Of a stretch of 64,000 nt of DNA, positions 48,174-60,055 are shown piece by piece. Under the pieces are notes generated by a model. That model had not been told where the DNA came from and ran no database searches. It saw only the letters and a program-made list of their open reading frames with translations. Position numbers and translations under genes: made by a program. Each line of letters opens with the position of its first letter. Position 1 is the first letter of the stretch. The DNA comes from Amanita rubescens. Its lineage: Eukaryota; Basidiomycota; Agaricomycetes; Agaricales; Amanitaceae. Location of the stretch: contig WION01000012.1 of assembly GCA_015039365.1 (NCBI GenBank), positions 620,001 through 684,000 of the forward strand. Reading direction: 5' to 3'.

Positions 48174-48535
48174 TCAACATGCCTTGTTTTGTATACCACG
48201 GTTGTTATATCCTCTCTGACGCAGAATCGTCTGTTCTGTGGCTCCAGTGCCTGCCAGCGGGCGTACCACAGATCGTGGGATCCGTATATGGACGCTAAGA
48301 GTCGCTCATTTATTTTTTTCCTGACACATACCATTTCCCTGATCGTTCAGGCATTTTCGATGTCATTCCATTTTTTATCGTTGCCCGTTTTTCCTTCACT
48401 ACTCTACTACCTTCCTTTTCCCGGTTAGTTTCCTGGTTCACGTATATATGTTGGCAAATGAAAATTCTCTGATCGTGCGGATGTTTATGTATATATCCCA
48501 ATTTGGTAATCAATACGTTTCCTAATACTCTGGCC
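48174..48535. other. Intergenic, G-beta 3' flank and golgin-like promoter
   Basis: T-rich 362 bp containing the G-beta 3' untranslated region and the upstream region of the next plus-strand gene. No coding region was seen. Confidence 0.45.
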
Positions 48536-51294
48536 ATGTCCGAAGACGATAGAGCTGCAAAGGCAGCCCGAGCGAAAGCCATGGTATAGCATCTTGTCTG
48601 TCTTGGTTATACCATTATTTTTACTATGGTCAGCTCAATCGCAGGCGGCAGCAGAAAGCAGGAGCACCCCAGACTGTTCCCGAGCCAATTAGCCAGATGC
48701 CCTCGCGAACACAATCACCTGCGCCGGTTGAACACGCTGACAGCAAGGAAGCCCGCGATGCAGCCGAATTGTGAGTCGTATATATGCTTCACTCTGGGTG
48801 TAGGACTTGATATTCGTGACAACAGATTCTCGAAGAAGGATGAAGATGCTTCTTGGGTTTCTTCATTGCCTCGACCAACGTCGCCACCTGCGCGTGTCAC
48901 GCAAGTAACTCGTCGTCAATCTATAGTCCAAGCAATAAATGGTCAAGATAACTCGAACCATGGTCAGATTGATACCGTGAAACTTGGATCGGCTACATCA
49001 CCCGCGCTTAGAGATGTGGAGTCGAGTGAGTGTAGGTTGCTGAGAAAGATAGGAATATTTATTTTGCGACTTTAGAACTGCGTGAAGCGGAAGTAGCATT
49101 AGAGGCAGCGCATTCACAATTTCAGCAATCCAAGGCCCAATATGAACAAGAGCGTCATAGACTCGAATCGGCACTCGACAATGAACGACAAACGGTGTCA
49201 TTCCTTGTTTCGGAGAAATCTAATCTTGCTTCTGAATTACATCGCTTAGGAGACGCGGAGTCCAGTTAGTTCACAATTATTGTTACCTTGTGAGCTAACA
49301 TAGTAATCAGGGTCCCATGAATTTGAGGGCTCTTTAATTGAGGAGAGGAAGAAAAGTAGCACATTAGAGACCCAAATGACAGGCCTTCGATCAAGCTATG
49401 AAAACGTGTCGGACCAGTTACGCCGCCTTGAAGCAAGAGAGAGAGAGCTTAATGAAAAATGCCGAGACCAGGTATGAGTATCTCTAATTATTAAGATGCA
49501 TTTTAATGTGCACAACGTTAGGAACGGCAATTACAACTAACAAATGGCTCGATAGCCGAGTTGCGCAACGAGCTTGAAGATTACCACCGTCGCGTACGAG
49601 AACTTGAAGAACAAATCCAGAGTGACGATCGTGCCGAACGCCTAGAGGAATCTCTTAAGAATACCCAAGACCGAGCTGATGAATTGGAATTTCAGTTGTC
49701 AAAGTTAAGACAAGTACGTTGATATTCTCCGAGATCGATTTCTGCTAATCAGTCGACAAGTCCCAAACCACGCTAAAATCTGAATGTGACGAACTGGAAC
49801 GGCAGTGTCACACGCTTCAAGAAAAAGAGTCTGATCTGGAACAAAGAAATGCAACTTTGCACGAAGAGTGCGCTCGAACGATGCAAGAACTGGCAGAAGT
49901 GACTTCAGAAAGAGACAGCCTGATTTCTGAGAAGTTTTCCCTTCAACATCAAGTGGAAAAGGCAGAGCATTCTAATCAGGAGCTACGAGGAATGCTCGAT
50001 CAGGCATCCTCGGAATTGGCCGTTCACACGAGACAACGTCAAACTCTACAGGGTGACCTACGAAGTGCGACACGACGTGCGGACGAAGCGGAGAAGACAC
50101 AGAAAGATTTACAGCTAGAGGGTACAAATTTGATGCGCTCTTTGGACGAAATGCGCCCAAAAATTGTTGAGCTCACGTCGGAAAAGCTAAACCTCACGGA
50201 GAAGGCCGAAAGTCTGCAACTGGCGCTGCGAGAGCGCGAAAATACGATAAACGAACTGACGTCTTCGCTGAATGATGCTCGTAGCGAAATCGACAAAACG
50301 AACGACCGCTGGCACCAGAAATTGTCTCAACATGAAAAGGAACACGCGCAAACGGCAGCTGCGTCATCAGAAATGCAGACAGCACATGCAGAGCTGCAGG
50401 ATCAGCTCGACGATGCCTTGCAAAGTTTGCGTAATCTAGAGAGTCAAAGAGCCTCGCAGCGCCAAGAGCTCGTTCGGAACTCGAGCGAGGTTGAGAAGTT
50501 GAATGCGACGATTACAAGTCGGAAAGATGAACTTTCGGCTGTGAAAAGGGAGTTGGAAGATCAGAGAATATCTGAGGTATGTCTCTTCGTTTCTTCCACG
50601 GAGGTTTCAATGACAGGCATCTTTGCAGAACCAGCTGCGTAATGTCCTCGAGCAAGCTAAGCAGGAGATCGAAACACTGCGATACGAGTTACATGTCAAG
50701 GAAGAAGAATCTGAACAATTCCGAGGCAACGAAGGGACGAACGAAAATCGTCGCTCGCTCAATGATGAATTCGTTGCAACGCTCAGACAGCAACATGCGC
50801 TGGATCTCTCCGCAGCACAGTCCCAAATCCGAGCTCTTGAGGACTCTGTGTTCGATGCCGAGGGGAAAGCTCACTCGTTCCAGAAACAAATACTGTTTCT
50901 GGAGGAACAACTCAAGCATGCTCGCACTGCATCGCATGCCAATAGATCATTCTCTCCTGTCCCATCACGACCTGCGAGCAGAAATGAAATGGACATGCGC
51001 CGGTCTTCATTTGGTTCACATCGCAATGCTGCCCCATCGCCGCTTTCACGAGCCGTATTAGAGCAAGAGCTATCGCCGGAAACCTTACACAAACGTAAAG
51101 TCAGCCTGAGAATGTTGAAAGCTCGTATAGAAAGCGAGATGACACCTCCGTCACGAGCTCTATCTCCAGTGCACTCGCTTTCTGGCAGTAGCCGACCGGT
51201 CTCACCAACGGTCGGGCACCGTCGTCCACAATTTTTGGATGACTCCCATGTATTCTGGTGTAGCTCGTGCCGTGGAGACCTGGTTATACTGTGA
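48536..51294 (+). CDS. Long coiled-coil protein, golgin-like
   Basis: Eight exons give 802 aa: 48536-48583, 48634-48770, 48826-49025, 49076-49264, 49311-49471, 49522-49713, 49761-50576, 50629-51294. The N-terminus is a short amphipathic/basic helix (MSEDDRAAKAARAKAM, LNRRRQQKAG) followed by a Pro/Ser-rich linker. From about residue 125 to 680 the chain is a nearly unbroken heptad coiled coil rich in Glu/Gln/Leu (for example EKAESLQLALRERENTINEL). The C-terminus is Ser/Pro/Arg-rich with LSPETLHKRKVSLRMLKARI. The N-terminal helix plus rod resembles cis-Golgi tethers of the GM130/Bug1 kind, but any long coiled-coil scaffold would look similar, and no GRIP or GRAB domain is visible. All junctions are in phase. 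Confidence 0.8.
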
Positions 51295-51425
51295 TAGGAC
51301 TTGGCATTTATATCCTACATGTACATCGATGGTAATTTAACAGTGTCATCATTAAGGATGGGGGAGTAGAGTGATAGCATGCACCAGCCGTGAAATAACC
51401 CATATTTACACTATATTAGATCATA

Positions 51426-53840
51426 TTAACAGATATCCTTACGTTTGATCCTTAATTCTCGAAGCTTTTGCAGCAAATCCTGTTGGTCCGATGAGTAAGG
51501 ATCATAGCTTAAACATTACGCATACCTCAACTTCATCAGCCTCAAGTGCCCCGCGCTTACGTTCGTGCTCTAGCCCGCTTTCGATGCTTTCAAACACATC
51601 ATTGACAAGTTCTCGGTAATCCACTCCGAAGAAATTCGTTAACTTTGCGGCCCTGCGCCGACGCAACTGAAAATCACTTATGTCCGGCTTGGGCGACGTA
51701 ATGCTGGTTTCGGAAGCTATCGAAATGATGGATGTCCGATTAGGAAGGGACAGACGACGATCAGACTTGGCAGAGGATGCGTTAGAGGCACGCCGATCCC
51801 TTGTTTGAGAAAACTGAAAGACGGGAGAGGAAGGCGAAGTACTCGGTGAGTAATCATTGCCATTGAGATATTGATGCAGTTCAGCCAAAGAGGCCTTGTC
51901 ATCCTGTTTAAGGTTGAATAAAAACGTACACGGTCAGGGTGACAGAACTCACTCTGTCGAGAATGTCGTGTAATGAATTTAAGGAATGTTGGTAATGTGA
52001 ATAGACCTCGGATCTTCTTCCGCTTTTGGTAATTAATGCAGACCAAAGGGTGGCGGGATCCCGCAAAGCGTTGCTATGCTTGGGCAGCAGCTCTTGGCTC
52101 GATTCGGAGGACCCTGGCCTCGACTCTTTCTTAGCCTTGTTCTTCATATAAGCAGTCTTGTTGGGGTTCTGTTGTTGATGCAAGGCACTGAGGTCGACGA
52201 CGGATGGCTCTGAAGGAGAGGGTACGTGTCTGGTGTGATAAAGGGTTTGTGGCGGCGCGACACCGAAGACCTTTGCATATCCTATTAGTCATAAACCGAA
52301 AAAAACGAGAATGGGGCAGACCAACCTTTTCCATCTTTTGCGCCCGCTTGACATTAATGGCCTTCTCCCTATTACCAAGATCCGCCTTGATCCTATCGAA
52401 ATTATCAGCCCACGCAGGGGGATAATCCGATACGGAACTGCTTCTTCGCCTCACTCCAGCTTGGTGCAACGAGTGAAGGCCAGTGGGCGGAGGGGACATC
52501 TCAGGGGGCAGGGAGGAGTCTGGATCGTCGAGACCAACAAGAGAAGCAGGGACTCGGGACCCAAGAAAGCGGTGGAGCTTGGCAAGTTTCTCCCTTTTTC
52601 GTCTTCTCGCTTCCTCGGCGAGCACCTCCGGAGAGGGAATTTCGGAGGGGGATATGGACGAAATAGAACACCGATGACGTCCGGTTCTTGGCGGGGGGCT
52701 GATAGCCGAGAAACTGTCATCTTCATCTGACAGATCTATAAACGAGATGGGCGAACGCATTTTTGTAGCATCTGCTACTGCTGAATTAGCTGATTTCATA
52801 GCCGTACTGCAAAGTGAGAGGGGCAACGAATGTCTTCGGCTTGCTAGACTTGACAACCGTGGTGGCGTGGCAAGTGCAGGTGGCACTTGGGAATCCATGC
52901 CATGAAGCAGGGCTCCAGGTTCAGGTGTTTGACCAAACACATGGGCAAGTTTCCTAGACTTTCTGACAAGATCCGCGCGTTCGTTCATGTCGAGAAAATT
53001 GGTCGTGGGTGGCAAGGATGGGCTTGAAAATCCTCGAGCTGGAGAAGAAATACGATGACTTGTAAGCGGGCGGTCGAAGAGCGGTCTAGGCGTAGCCGAA
53101 GACTTCGATGAGCTAGAACGTGGGAGGCCAGACTTCATGGTTGGGGGATCGAGATCGTCAAGGTCACTAATGGGGCTCATTTGAGACGGCGATAAAAGAT
53201 CAATAAAAGAATGACTGGGGCTTTTTCGGTCCGTCGGAGAAGAGAGATTGAGAAAGTCGAACATGGGCGACGATGGCAAGAGGCTGATTTGGAGACCTTG
53301 AGCCTGCACGTGGGAACGGCCATTTACGCCCTGGTCAAATGGGTGCTGTAACTCGTCGTTTTTGGACGTAAACTGTCCAGGAAACGCGCTAATCATGGTG
53401 TTCTTCCCTTCCTGCCCGGTTTCCGCACTTGGCTGAGTGCTAGTTACTACGCCATATTCGGTAAACCGCAGTTCCTCCAGAGTTGGTGCTGGGTTGATGA
53501 AAGGATTCGAAACGGACGAGCTCACGATCGTTGGAAGCTTTTCAAGTGTCCTCTTTGGGTCTCCTATGCCGTAAAGTGCCGTCAGCTCAGATGGAAGCGA
53601 TTTGAATCCTTTTGGGGCTCGTGGTGGCGGCGGAAGGCTGGCAAGTGTCCTTGGGGGCATGTCATTGTCAGCTGTAGCTGGAGAGTCGCATGTGCTTATT
53701 ACTCTGCGGTGTCGTTCTTCGAACTCAAGGAGCGCGTCCTGGTCGGGGGATATCACCAGTGGCCGGGAATGCTTGAGGTCCACCGAAGGCATTGGTATAC
53801 GACTTGCCGATAGGCACATGTTATGAAAATTCCTCTGCAA
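51426..53840 (-). CDS. Uncharacterised Ser/Pro-rich protein
   Basis: Not recognised. Exons: 53840-52326, 52270-51953, 51903-51526, 51479-51426; 754 aa from the ATG at 53840 (747 from 53819). Most of it is disordered, rich in Ser/Pro with repeated SSP and TPPR-like sites suggesting heavy phosphorylation. Ordered-looking blocks: RKREKLAKLHRFLGSRVPAS, LWSALITKSGRRSEVYSHYQ with LNSLHDILDR, and a basic C-terminal module RRRRAAKLTNFFGVDYREL continuing into VNDVFESIESGLEHERKRG and EDLLQKLRELRIKRK. That terminal module looks like the conserved functional part. It is convergent with the golgin-like gene (131 bp between stops). Confidence 0.8.
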
Positions 53841-54316
53841 CGCAAATATAAGGACACATGCACTGCGGACGCTTTGACTATTAATTCACCTCCTGAGCCA
53901 TCGGGGGGCGTTGATGGTTTGTGGTCGAGATGGCAATCGTGTTGAAGAACCAAATTAGTTCATGTCTATATGTTGCTCAGCGAGTATAGTAATGATGTTA
54001 TTTTATTCGTTCCTAGTCGGACGGCGTCAAACGCGCCCTGAGATGGCAGAGCTTCGAATTCGCCACGTCTTTATATATATTACTTATGCTGGTTATATTT
54101 GACTGGGCTCATAGCAACCAAGGCTGTTTTGATCGGATGATCTGAACCGCAAACCATTGTGACTATTGACACCCCTGTAGGCTGTGGCTATAACCTTTAA
54201 AAAGTAAAACATGCACAATGCCAAACTATCCGTACCTGTGAAATAAATAGCGAGCTGTATACGTATAAGTACAACGTGCTGTTTGTGTACATGTAATGCA
54301 GATGAAAGATCCCGAG
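53841..54316. other. Intergenic spacer
   Basis: About 475 bp between two minus-strand genes, AT-rich with microsatellite-like TATATAT near 54070. It is likely the promoter of the 51.4-53.8 kb gene and the 3' flank of the NVJ2-like gene. No coding region was seen. Confidence 0.45.
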
Positions 54317-57300
54317 CTAAGCAGACGTCTGTATTCGGCGTGGAGGTAATGGGGGTGGAGTCGGAGCGGTAGAGGACAAAGAGGTAATAACCGGAGAAAC
54401 ACGAGCTTCAGGAACAGAAAGATCCTTATGCTCTTCCTTGGAACTTTCTGAAGATAAGAGCTCCGAGCGTTCTCCCTGAGGGAACGAGTCACCACCCTTC
54501 GAAGCCAAAAATGGAGTGCCCATGGAAGGGTTAATTGCTGGGTTAGGAATACTTGAGCGAGGCGGTAAAGGGGGCGGCATAGGGCGCGCCTGGTATGTCG
54601 CACCCGCCGTGGTTGACCCAAGAGTCAATGATCCAATATCCTCATCAGCGCCTGAAACTCCAGAGACAGAATCGAGCGGATCTTGAGAAGATTCACTCTT
54701 CAATAATCGGCGATAGAAAGAATGGTTCTTATTCTTGTCGGTCACCGTCATGGGAGGTGCAACATATCCTAACGCCATGACCTCACCCCGGTGACTAGCA
54801 TGTATGCCTGGAATAGTCATGGTCTTGCCCTGGGGTTGGACAAGTATGGGAGTATGGGGACTTTCCACGGGTACATCGTCGATCTCAGTTGTGGTGCGGC
54901 CTCTGGATAAAGATCGCCTTAGAGTATTCTCTGGAGGGCTTGATGGAAGAGACAACGATGACGATACAATAGCATCTTTGTTGGCCGACGTATCTTCGGG
55001 CACCTCACTTCTGGCCGTCCCCGGGACCGTCATCTCTGTTGCGTCGCGCGACGCCGTCTTTTCCTTTTCCTTTCTTTCAGCAACGGCAGCTCTGACGTCC
55101 GCATAATTAGCGTGCATCACGCTGCTAGATCCATCCTGCGTAGCACGTGAATTATCCGTAGCAGGTTCCCTGCTAGCTGTGATCATGTTCCAATCTTTTC
55201 CGAAACCCCAGTTTACACGTATTTTGCGCGCCATTTCTTTTGCGGACTCTTTCAGAGCTTGTCTGTCTCTGGTTCGGAGCGTTGATAAAAGTGAGCTGGC
55301 TGGAGGTGATGAACTCATTGTTGATGCCGCGTCCGAAGTTCTGCGAGGAATAGGGGTAGACCGACCGGATATACTTTTCGTAGAATCTTCAGATTCGTTG
55401 CTGGCGTGAACATCACGCTGAGATTGTCGAGAGGATGAGCGTCGGGAGGGAGATGGGAAGAGCTGTGATTGTGCGGAATCTTCGGTATCTTGTCCAAGAT
55501 CGCCTGAATTCACATCCGTCATCCCTCCTTTACTACTTGATGATCGTGAACCAGTCGACATAGCCTTGGGATGCGTTGTTCGGCCTCTCGCATCCTCATT
55601 CGCAATTTGATCGTCACTACTATCTAGTGGCTGATCCACGAGGACGGGAGCATCGTCTGCTACTGGGCCAGAAAACCACGAGCGGCGACGGGTTCCATTG
55701 GGTGTAGTGCCAGTAGCTGACAACTCCATCACGCTACCTTCTTTGGAACTTCGGGTTTCTGTTGGGGTTGGAGACTGGTCATCGGGAGGTTCAATAGCAG
55801 CAACACCTTCTGTGGGAATTGCATCATTTTGTGATGATGTCGAGGATGTGCCTTGCAAGTCTGGGTTGGGCGCAGAGGGTATGATTGGCTGTAACGTGCT
55901 TAACGTTGTCCTCTTCATGCGGCAAGCATCTGCCCAAATGCCGCCTCGATGAGCGTACGGTAAGCTCTCGAAGAACGAAATGTCATCCATGTTAGGCAGT
56001 ACTACTGATTCTTGGATCTATGGGGAGTTATTCACTGTGGCTTCGAAGTTGTTATTAATACGTACAATTTCTTTTAAGCGTGACTCTATAGTGCCTAAAA
56101 TCATGCTCCAGGTTATCTGGCGATCGCTCACCACTGGCTCGACGTCTAAAACGATCCTCGGCATCTGAGTAAAGGCATACCAAATGCGGTTACTTGGTGG
56201 TCTCTTGACTTTGATTAGCATATTCCCTTCGATTTCCCTAAGGATTGCGGCTAGAACGAGCTTGACGACATATGTCTTTAGTCTAACGCCTAGATTGATC
56301 GTTGCAGTAGCCTCCACTGTAATTCGCACTTCTCCCTTATACCGAGCATGTACCTCCATAGAAGCGTCACCCTCTTTGGTGAGCTCCTTTAGCATAGGTT
56401 TGCTAAACGTTGGAGCCTTGTCACCTACAGACACTTCTGTAACCACAATGTCGGATAGGAAGGTAGGGCGCTTAACCTTGGAAAGTTTCTTCATTAACTT
56501 TTTGATTATGAATGCTTCCAAGATATGCGTGCGATAATAGCTGAAGAAGATGCGCCCAATGAGAGCATTGAACCATCGCATAGGGATGACATCAGGTTGC
56601 TCATCCAACGTCGCTACAAGATATTCCATATCTGCAGGCTCAAAAACAGCCTCCAGCGGCTCCAAGGTTGGTGTTTGGGCCGGATGTTCAGAAGCATGGA
56701 CGAGTGCGAGGTACCACTCCTCCATATCAAAGTTTGAGCGGACGAACATAAACCAGGATGCAGCAGCACCGACAGTCTCGCCGTCCCGTTTCTTTTCCAG
56801 ATCAAGCGACTTATCTCTCGCCTTCTCCCTCTTTTTTAGACTAGCGCCCCCTTGCTCGGTCTTCGTTTCCGGGTCCTCTTTTTCTAGCTTAACGTCTTTC
56901 GGAGTGCCTGTTAGTGGCTTGTCCGACGAAGCTGATTTCGGCCTCAGGCAGATGGAATTGCGCCTTGCAAATAGCTCTCCGTCCAAGAGACCCTCCGGAT
57001 ATACGATCACGTCGTAACCGCTGAGCTCGATTGCGGCTTCGCATTCCGTCATTTCCTCGTCTTCATACAAATACAGTACTTTGGCCTTCAGGACGACATA
57101 CCACATGTCTTTTGGCCTCGACTTTTTTGGGTCCTTCGTCCGCGAGTCTAAAAACGTGCGCATGAAGTTGACGTAACTCGAATCGCTAGGTAGCTCTTCA
57201 AATGTACGTCGTACAGTGAGCCATCCTTTCCGTGTGCGGGGTGCATCGTTTGTTTCGAGCAGCTTCTTTTCGTCTATTTCCTCAGCCCCCAGCCTGCGTT

Positions 57301-57427
57301 TGGACGGCTCGGCGGCATGGACAGGTACAGAGGTGCAGGCGGTGTAGAGCACAATGCCCACGACAACGAGGGGAATGAATGTGATACCTCCGAGAAAGTA
57401 TGCATAAAGAAGAGCCAGGAGGGACAT
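54317..57427 (-). CDS. NVJ2: SMP/PH-domain lipid-transfer protein, NVJ2/TEX2-like
   Basis: ER-anchored protein with a lipid-binding SMP domain, acting at ER contacts with vacuole or Golgi. Two exons (57427-56066, 56017-54317) give 1020 aa. The N-terminal membrane segment reads [20 protein letters not shown]. Then a split PH-like domain: [36 protein letters not shown], with a charged Lys/Glu insertion before [20 protein letters not shown]. The SMP domain spans roughly residues 275-450: [99 protein letters not shown]. The remaining ~550 residues are Ser/Pro-rich and probably disordered, ending in polyproline PPPLPPR motifs able to bind SH3 domains. Confidence 0.88.
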
Positions 57428-57546
57428 GAGAGGCCAACACTAAGCAAGCTCGAGGGGACTTGTCTCAATGGGGCGACGTGGAGGCCGAATAGAGCGTGTC
57501 TTCAATACAATGCCATATATAGTAATCTATAATCTATTACTGCAAT

Positions 57547-58989
57547 CTAACATGAGCCGCTTACAACGCGCTCTACAAGTGTCTCTAGAGCATCAGAGGC
57601 ATCGTTGGCCGGAAGTAACCGCAGGGCATCCCTTGCTCGACCAGCATATGCACGCGCGAGATCTCTTGTCTGATCTACTGTTGATGAGGCACGTACCGCA
57701 TCAAGAACCTACGAGAACAAGATGGGGTCAGGGGAAAATGATAGGGTCTACAAGCATAAATCCTACGCGTTCAACGTCGCCATCTTGTGTCAAATGTCGA
57801 CCGATGATGGGCAATAACTCGGGATGTTCTTCTAGCGCATACAATGCCGGTGCTGTAGCTATACCCGGTCGTACCCTGCCGAAACCAAATTCGTAATCAT
57901 TCGCGTCATCCATGAGCTATGGAACGTACATTATGAATATCGCAAAAACAGAGAACAATAGGCAGAACGAACCTGTTTCGCAAAACCAATATTGCGACCG
58001 TAAACGTATGCTGCCTCTTTTAATACATCACCATCCTGGCACCCGCCCAGCACTACTGAAGCTCTTGCACCTTTGGCCATAAGACTTGCGGTTTTAAAGT
58101 ATATCTTCTTCAGGTATCGCCCCCAAGCCTCAGAAACCGACGTTTGACCCTGGATCACGTCCAATTTAAGTGTTTTAACCGCCCCTCGTCGCAACATCTC
58201 CCCTTCCACCAGATTTGATATAATGCCCGAAACAAGTTCAACGACTTCGTTCTCTCCAAGCCGCGGCAATACCGCGCTGGCGCGCCCAAGTAAAAAATCC
58301 CCGCCGAGTATTGTCAAATTAATTCCTAGTCCGTTCGAAGCAAGATCGGGGGATTCAAGAGGACCATCATGCACTCCGTCGTGGAGCAATGATGCTACAT
58401 GCACCATTTCCATGATTTGACCTAACCGGATTTGGGTTGGCAATATTGCGGGTGTCGCGTGAGGTGACAATGCAGGGGACTCCAGAGGAGCTTCATCCTG
58501 TCCAGTTGGCTTGTGTAGTTCGAATACGGAACTGAAAGACGCGGTATGATCTGGTATTGTTGGGTACCAATCACGCAGGGCACCAGGATCTTGCAACGCG
58601 TTCTCAATTCTGATTCCTCGGCCCATTATACGTTCGTAGTTCGCTTCCCATATCTTCCGCTGCCAACTCCCACCTCGCCCATTCGTTGCACGCGAAAATA
58701 AGAGTATTAACAGCGAACGCAGCTGCACCGACGGCTGTAGAAAGAAATATTCGGCCGTAGCGTGTAGGTCTGGATGCGCCGAGCCTAATAGACTAAGGAG
58801 GCGTTCCCGAATCTGGGTCAGCTCAGACGAAACGAGCGTAAAAGGATCTGAACGTGTATGGGTGACAGCGATTGGAATGTGTTCTGGCTCTTGTCGCGCT
58901 TGTTCAGTTCGGTGGGCAAAGACGCTGTATGTTCGCCGTTTAGGTTTAGGTAGAACTCTCCGCGAAACGCTCAACGAGCATCGCTGCAT
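57547..58989 (-). CDS. COQ1-family polyprenyl diphosphate synthase homologue, degenerate motifs
   Basis: Trans-polyprenyl synthase fold that makes the ubiquinone side chain in mitochondria. Exons: 58989-57973, 57916-57767, 57708-57547; 442 aa. It has a basic presequence (MQRCSLSVSRRVLPKPKRR), then HATAEYFFLQPSVQLRSLLI, EMVHVASLLHDGVHDG, ILGGDFLLGRASAVLPRLGE, YFKTASLMAKGARASVVLGG, LMDDANDYEFG and PGIATAPALYALEEHPELLP. The first Asp motif is DGVHD rather than DDxxD, the RRG..SAPAAFGNKL segment that binds the substrate diphosphate is replaced, and the GKPxGxD segment after the second motif is shortened to GRVR. The second motif DDAND keeps its Asp residues. It may be a catalytically weak or regulatory partner subunit like Dlp1/PDSS2, or a divergent active enzyme. 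No frame damage. Confidence 0.82.
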
Positions 58990-59153
58990 AGCGTTGAAGA
59001 GTTTCCCTTAGGCCTAAGCCGCGTCAGCGAGACGTTGGAAGGAAAGTATGGGTATAAAATTAATGGCGTAACCCTGCCGGTGCTGGTCACTAAAGGAGAT
59101 ATTGACTAGCCGTATATGTACTGTGTCAAACTCTAATGATACACAAAACATCG

Positions 59154-59765
59154 TTATCTCAATACTGCCATCGAATTCGCCGTTTGTCCTGATGTCAATG
59201 TCGCTATTCTTGGCTCAGCCAAAACTTCTCGGTATTTCCCAAGCGGTTTTGCAAGAAGATCGGCAAGTGTCATGCTCTGTAACAACAGTTCATCGTCAGT
59301 TACGGAGTAGAAAATGTCGTGGCCTACTCTTGTGTGAAGATCCCCCCAATCCATGCTATCCGTTGCGTTCAGAGCGACCAATAATACCGGTTGAGGATCA
59401 TTCGTCTGATTGCGCTCCAGCGAAGCGTGATCGTCCAAACTTTCGCCCACAGGGACGACGACAATTCGTCCCAGCTGTTTTTGGAATTTGTAAGTCTGGG
59501 CCATAGAAATGCATTGGATTTGTACCTCACTATCAACCATACCGAAACCGTGGTGTCTAGTTTCCCGCCAAATCTCCCCGCTCAGTCCCACCAGTACCCG
59601 TATCTCATCCTTTGGCCTTTCAAAGGAACATGCAAAGGATACTAACTCTCCGGAAGGGGTCAGCAACACTGCTGTATGCAAATGCGGGCGGAAAAGGACT
59701 TGGGAAAGGAGCTGATGTAGCGTCGAAAGCACCAGCATGACAAGCTTTCCCACACCAACGCACAA
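59154..59765 (-). CDS. Small roadblock-like protein (possible Ragulator/EGO subunit)
   Basis: Single open frame of 203 aa (start 59765) or 194 aa (start 59738, MLVLSTLHQLLSQVL, preferred). The arrangement, an N-terminal helix STLHQLLSQV, then strands HTAVLLTPSGELVSFAC, a helix around DEIRVLVGLSGEIWRE, strands GRIVVVPVGESLDD and PVLLVALNATDSMDWGDLHT, and a final helix LADLLAKPLGKYREVL, resembles the roadblock/longin fold of LAMTOR2/Ego3, the vacuolar TORC1 scaffold, though longer than the usual ~125 aa. A stretch around 59540-59640 may hide a short intron. The name is an inference from fold pattern only. Confidence 0.5.
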   Translation of the reverse strand: MCVGVGKLVMLVLSTLHQLLSQVLFRPHLHTAVLLTPSGELVSFACSFERPKDEIRVLVGLSGEIWRETRHHGFGMVDSEVQIQCISMAQTYKFQKQLGRIVVVPVGESLDDHASLERNQTNDPQPVLLVALNATDSMDWGDLHTRVGHDIFYSVTDDELLLQSMTLADLLAKPLGKYREVLAEPRIATLTSGQTANSMAVLR

Positions 59766-60055
59766 ACCACTTTTTAAGGTTTGTGTTAATAACTACCCAT
59801 CCTGTCCTTGGGTCACAACTCGGGCGTAATATAACTAGTTACGCTCCAAAAAACCAGGATTTGGAAGAAGATTAAGCTCAAGCAGAAGAAAAAGATATAA
59901 AATCAAAGCTGTTGCACAGAAATGTACCTATCATAACGAGGTCAAAAAGAATGGAAGTAGTCAAAGAAACGGACCATATATTAACTGTTATTTACGTGTC
60001 ATTGTTTTCCTGTGTTCTGCGACTGCTGTAACATTCATTAGCAGAACGTTCAACT

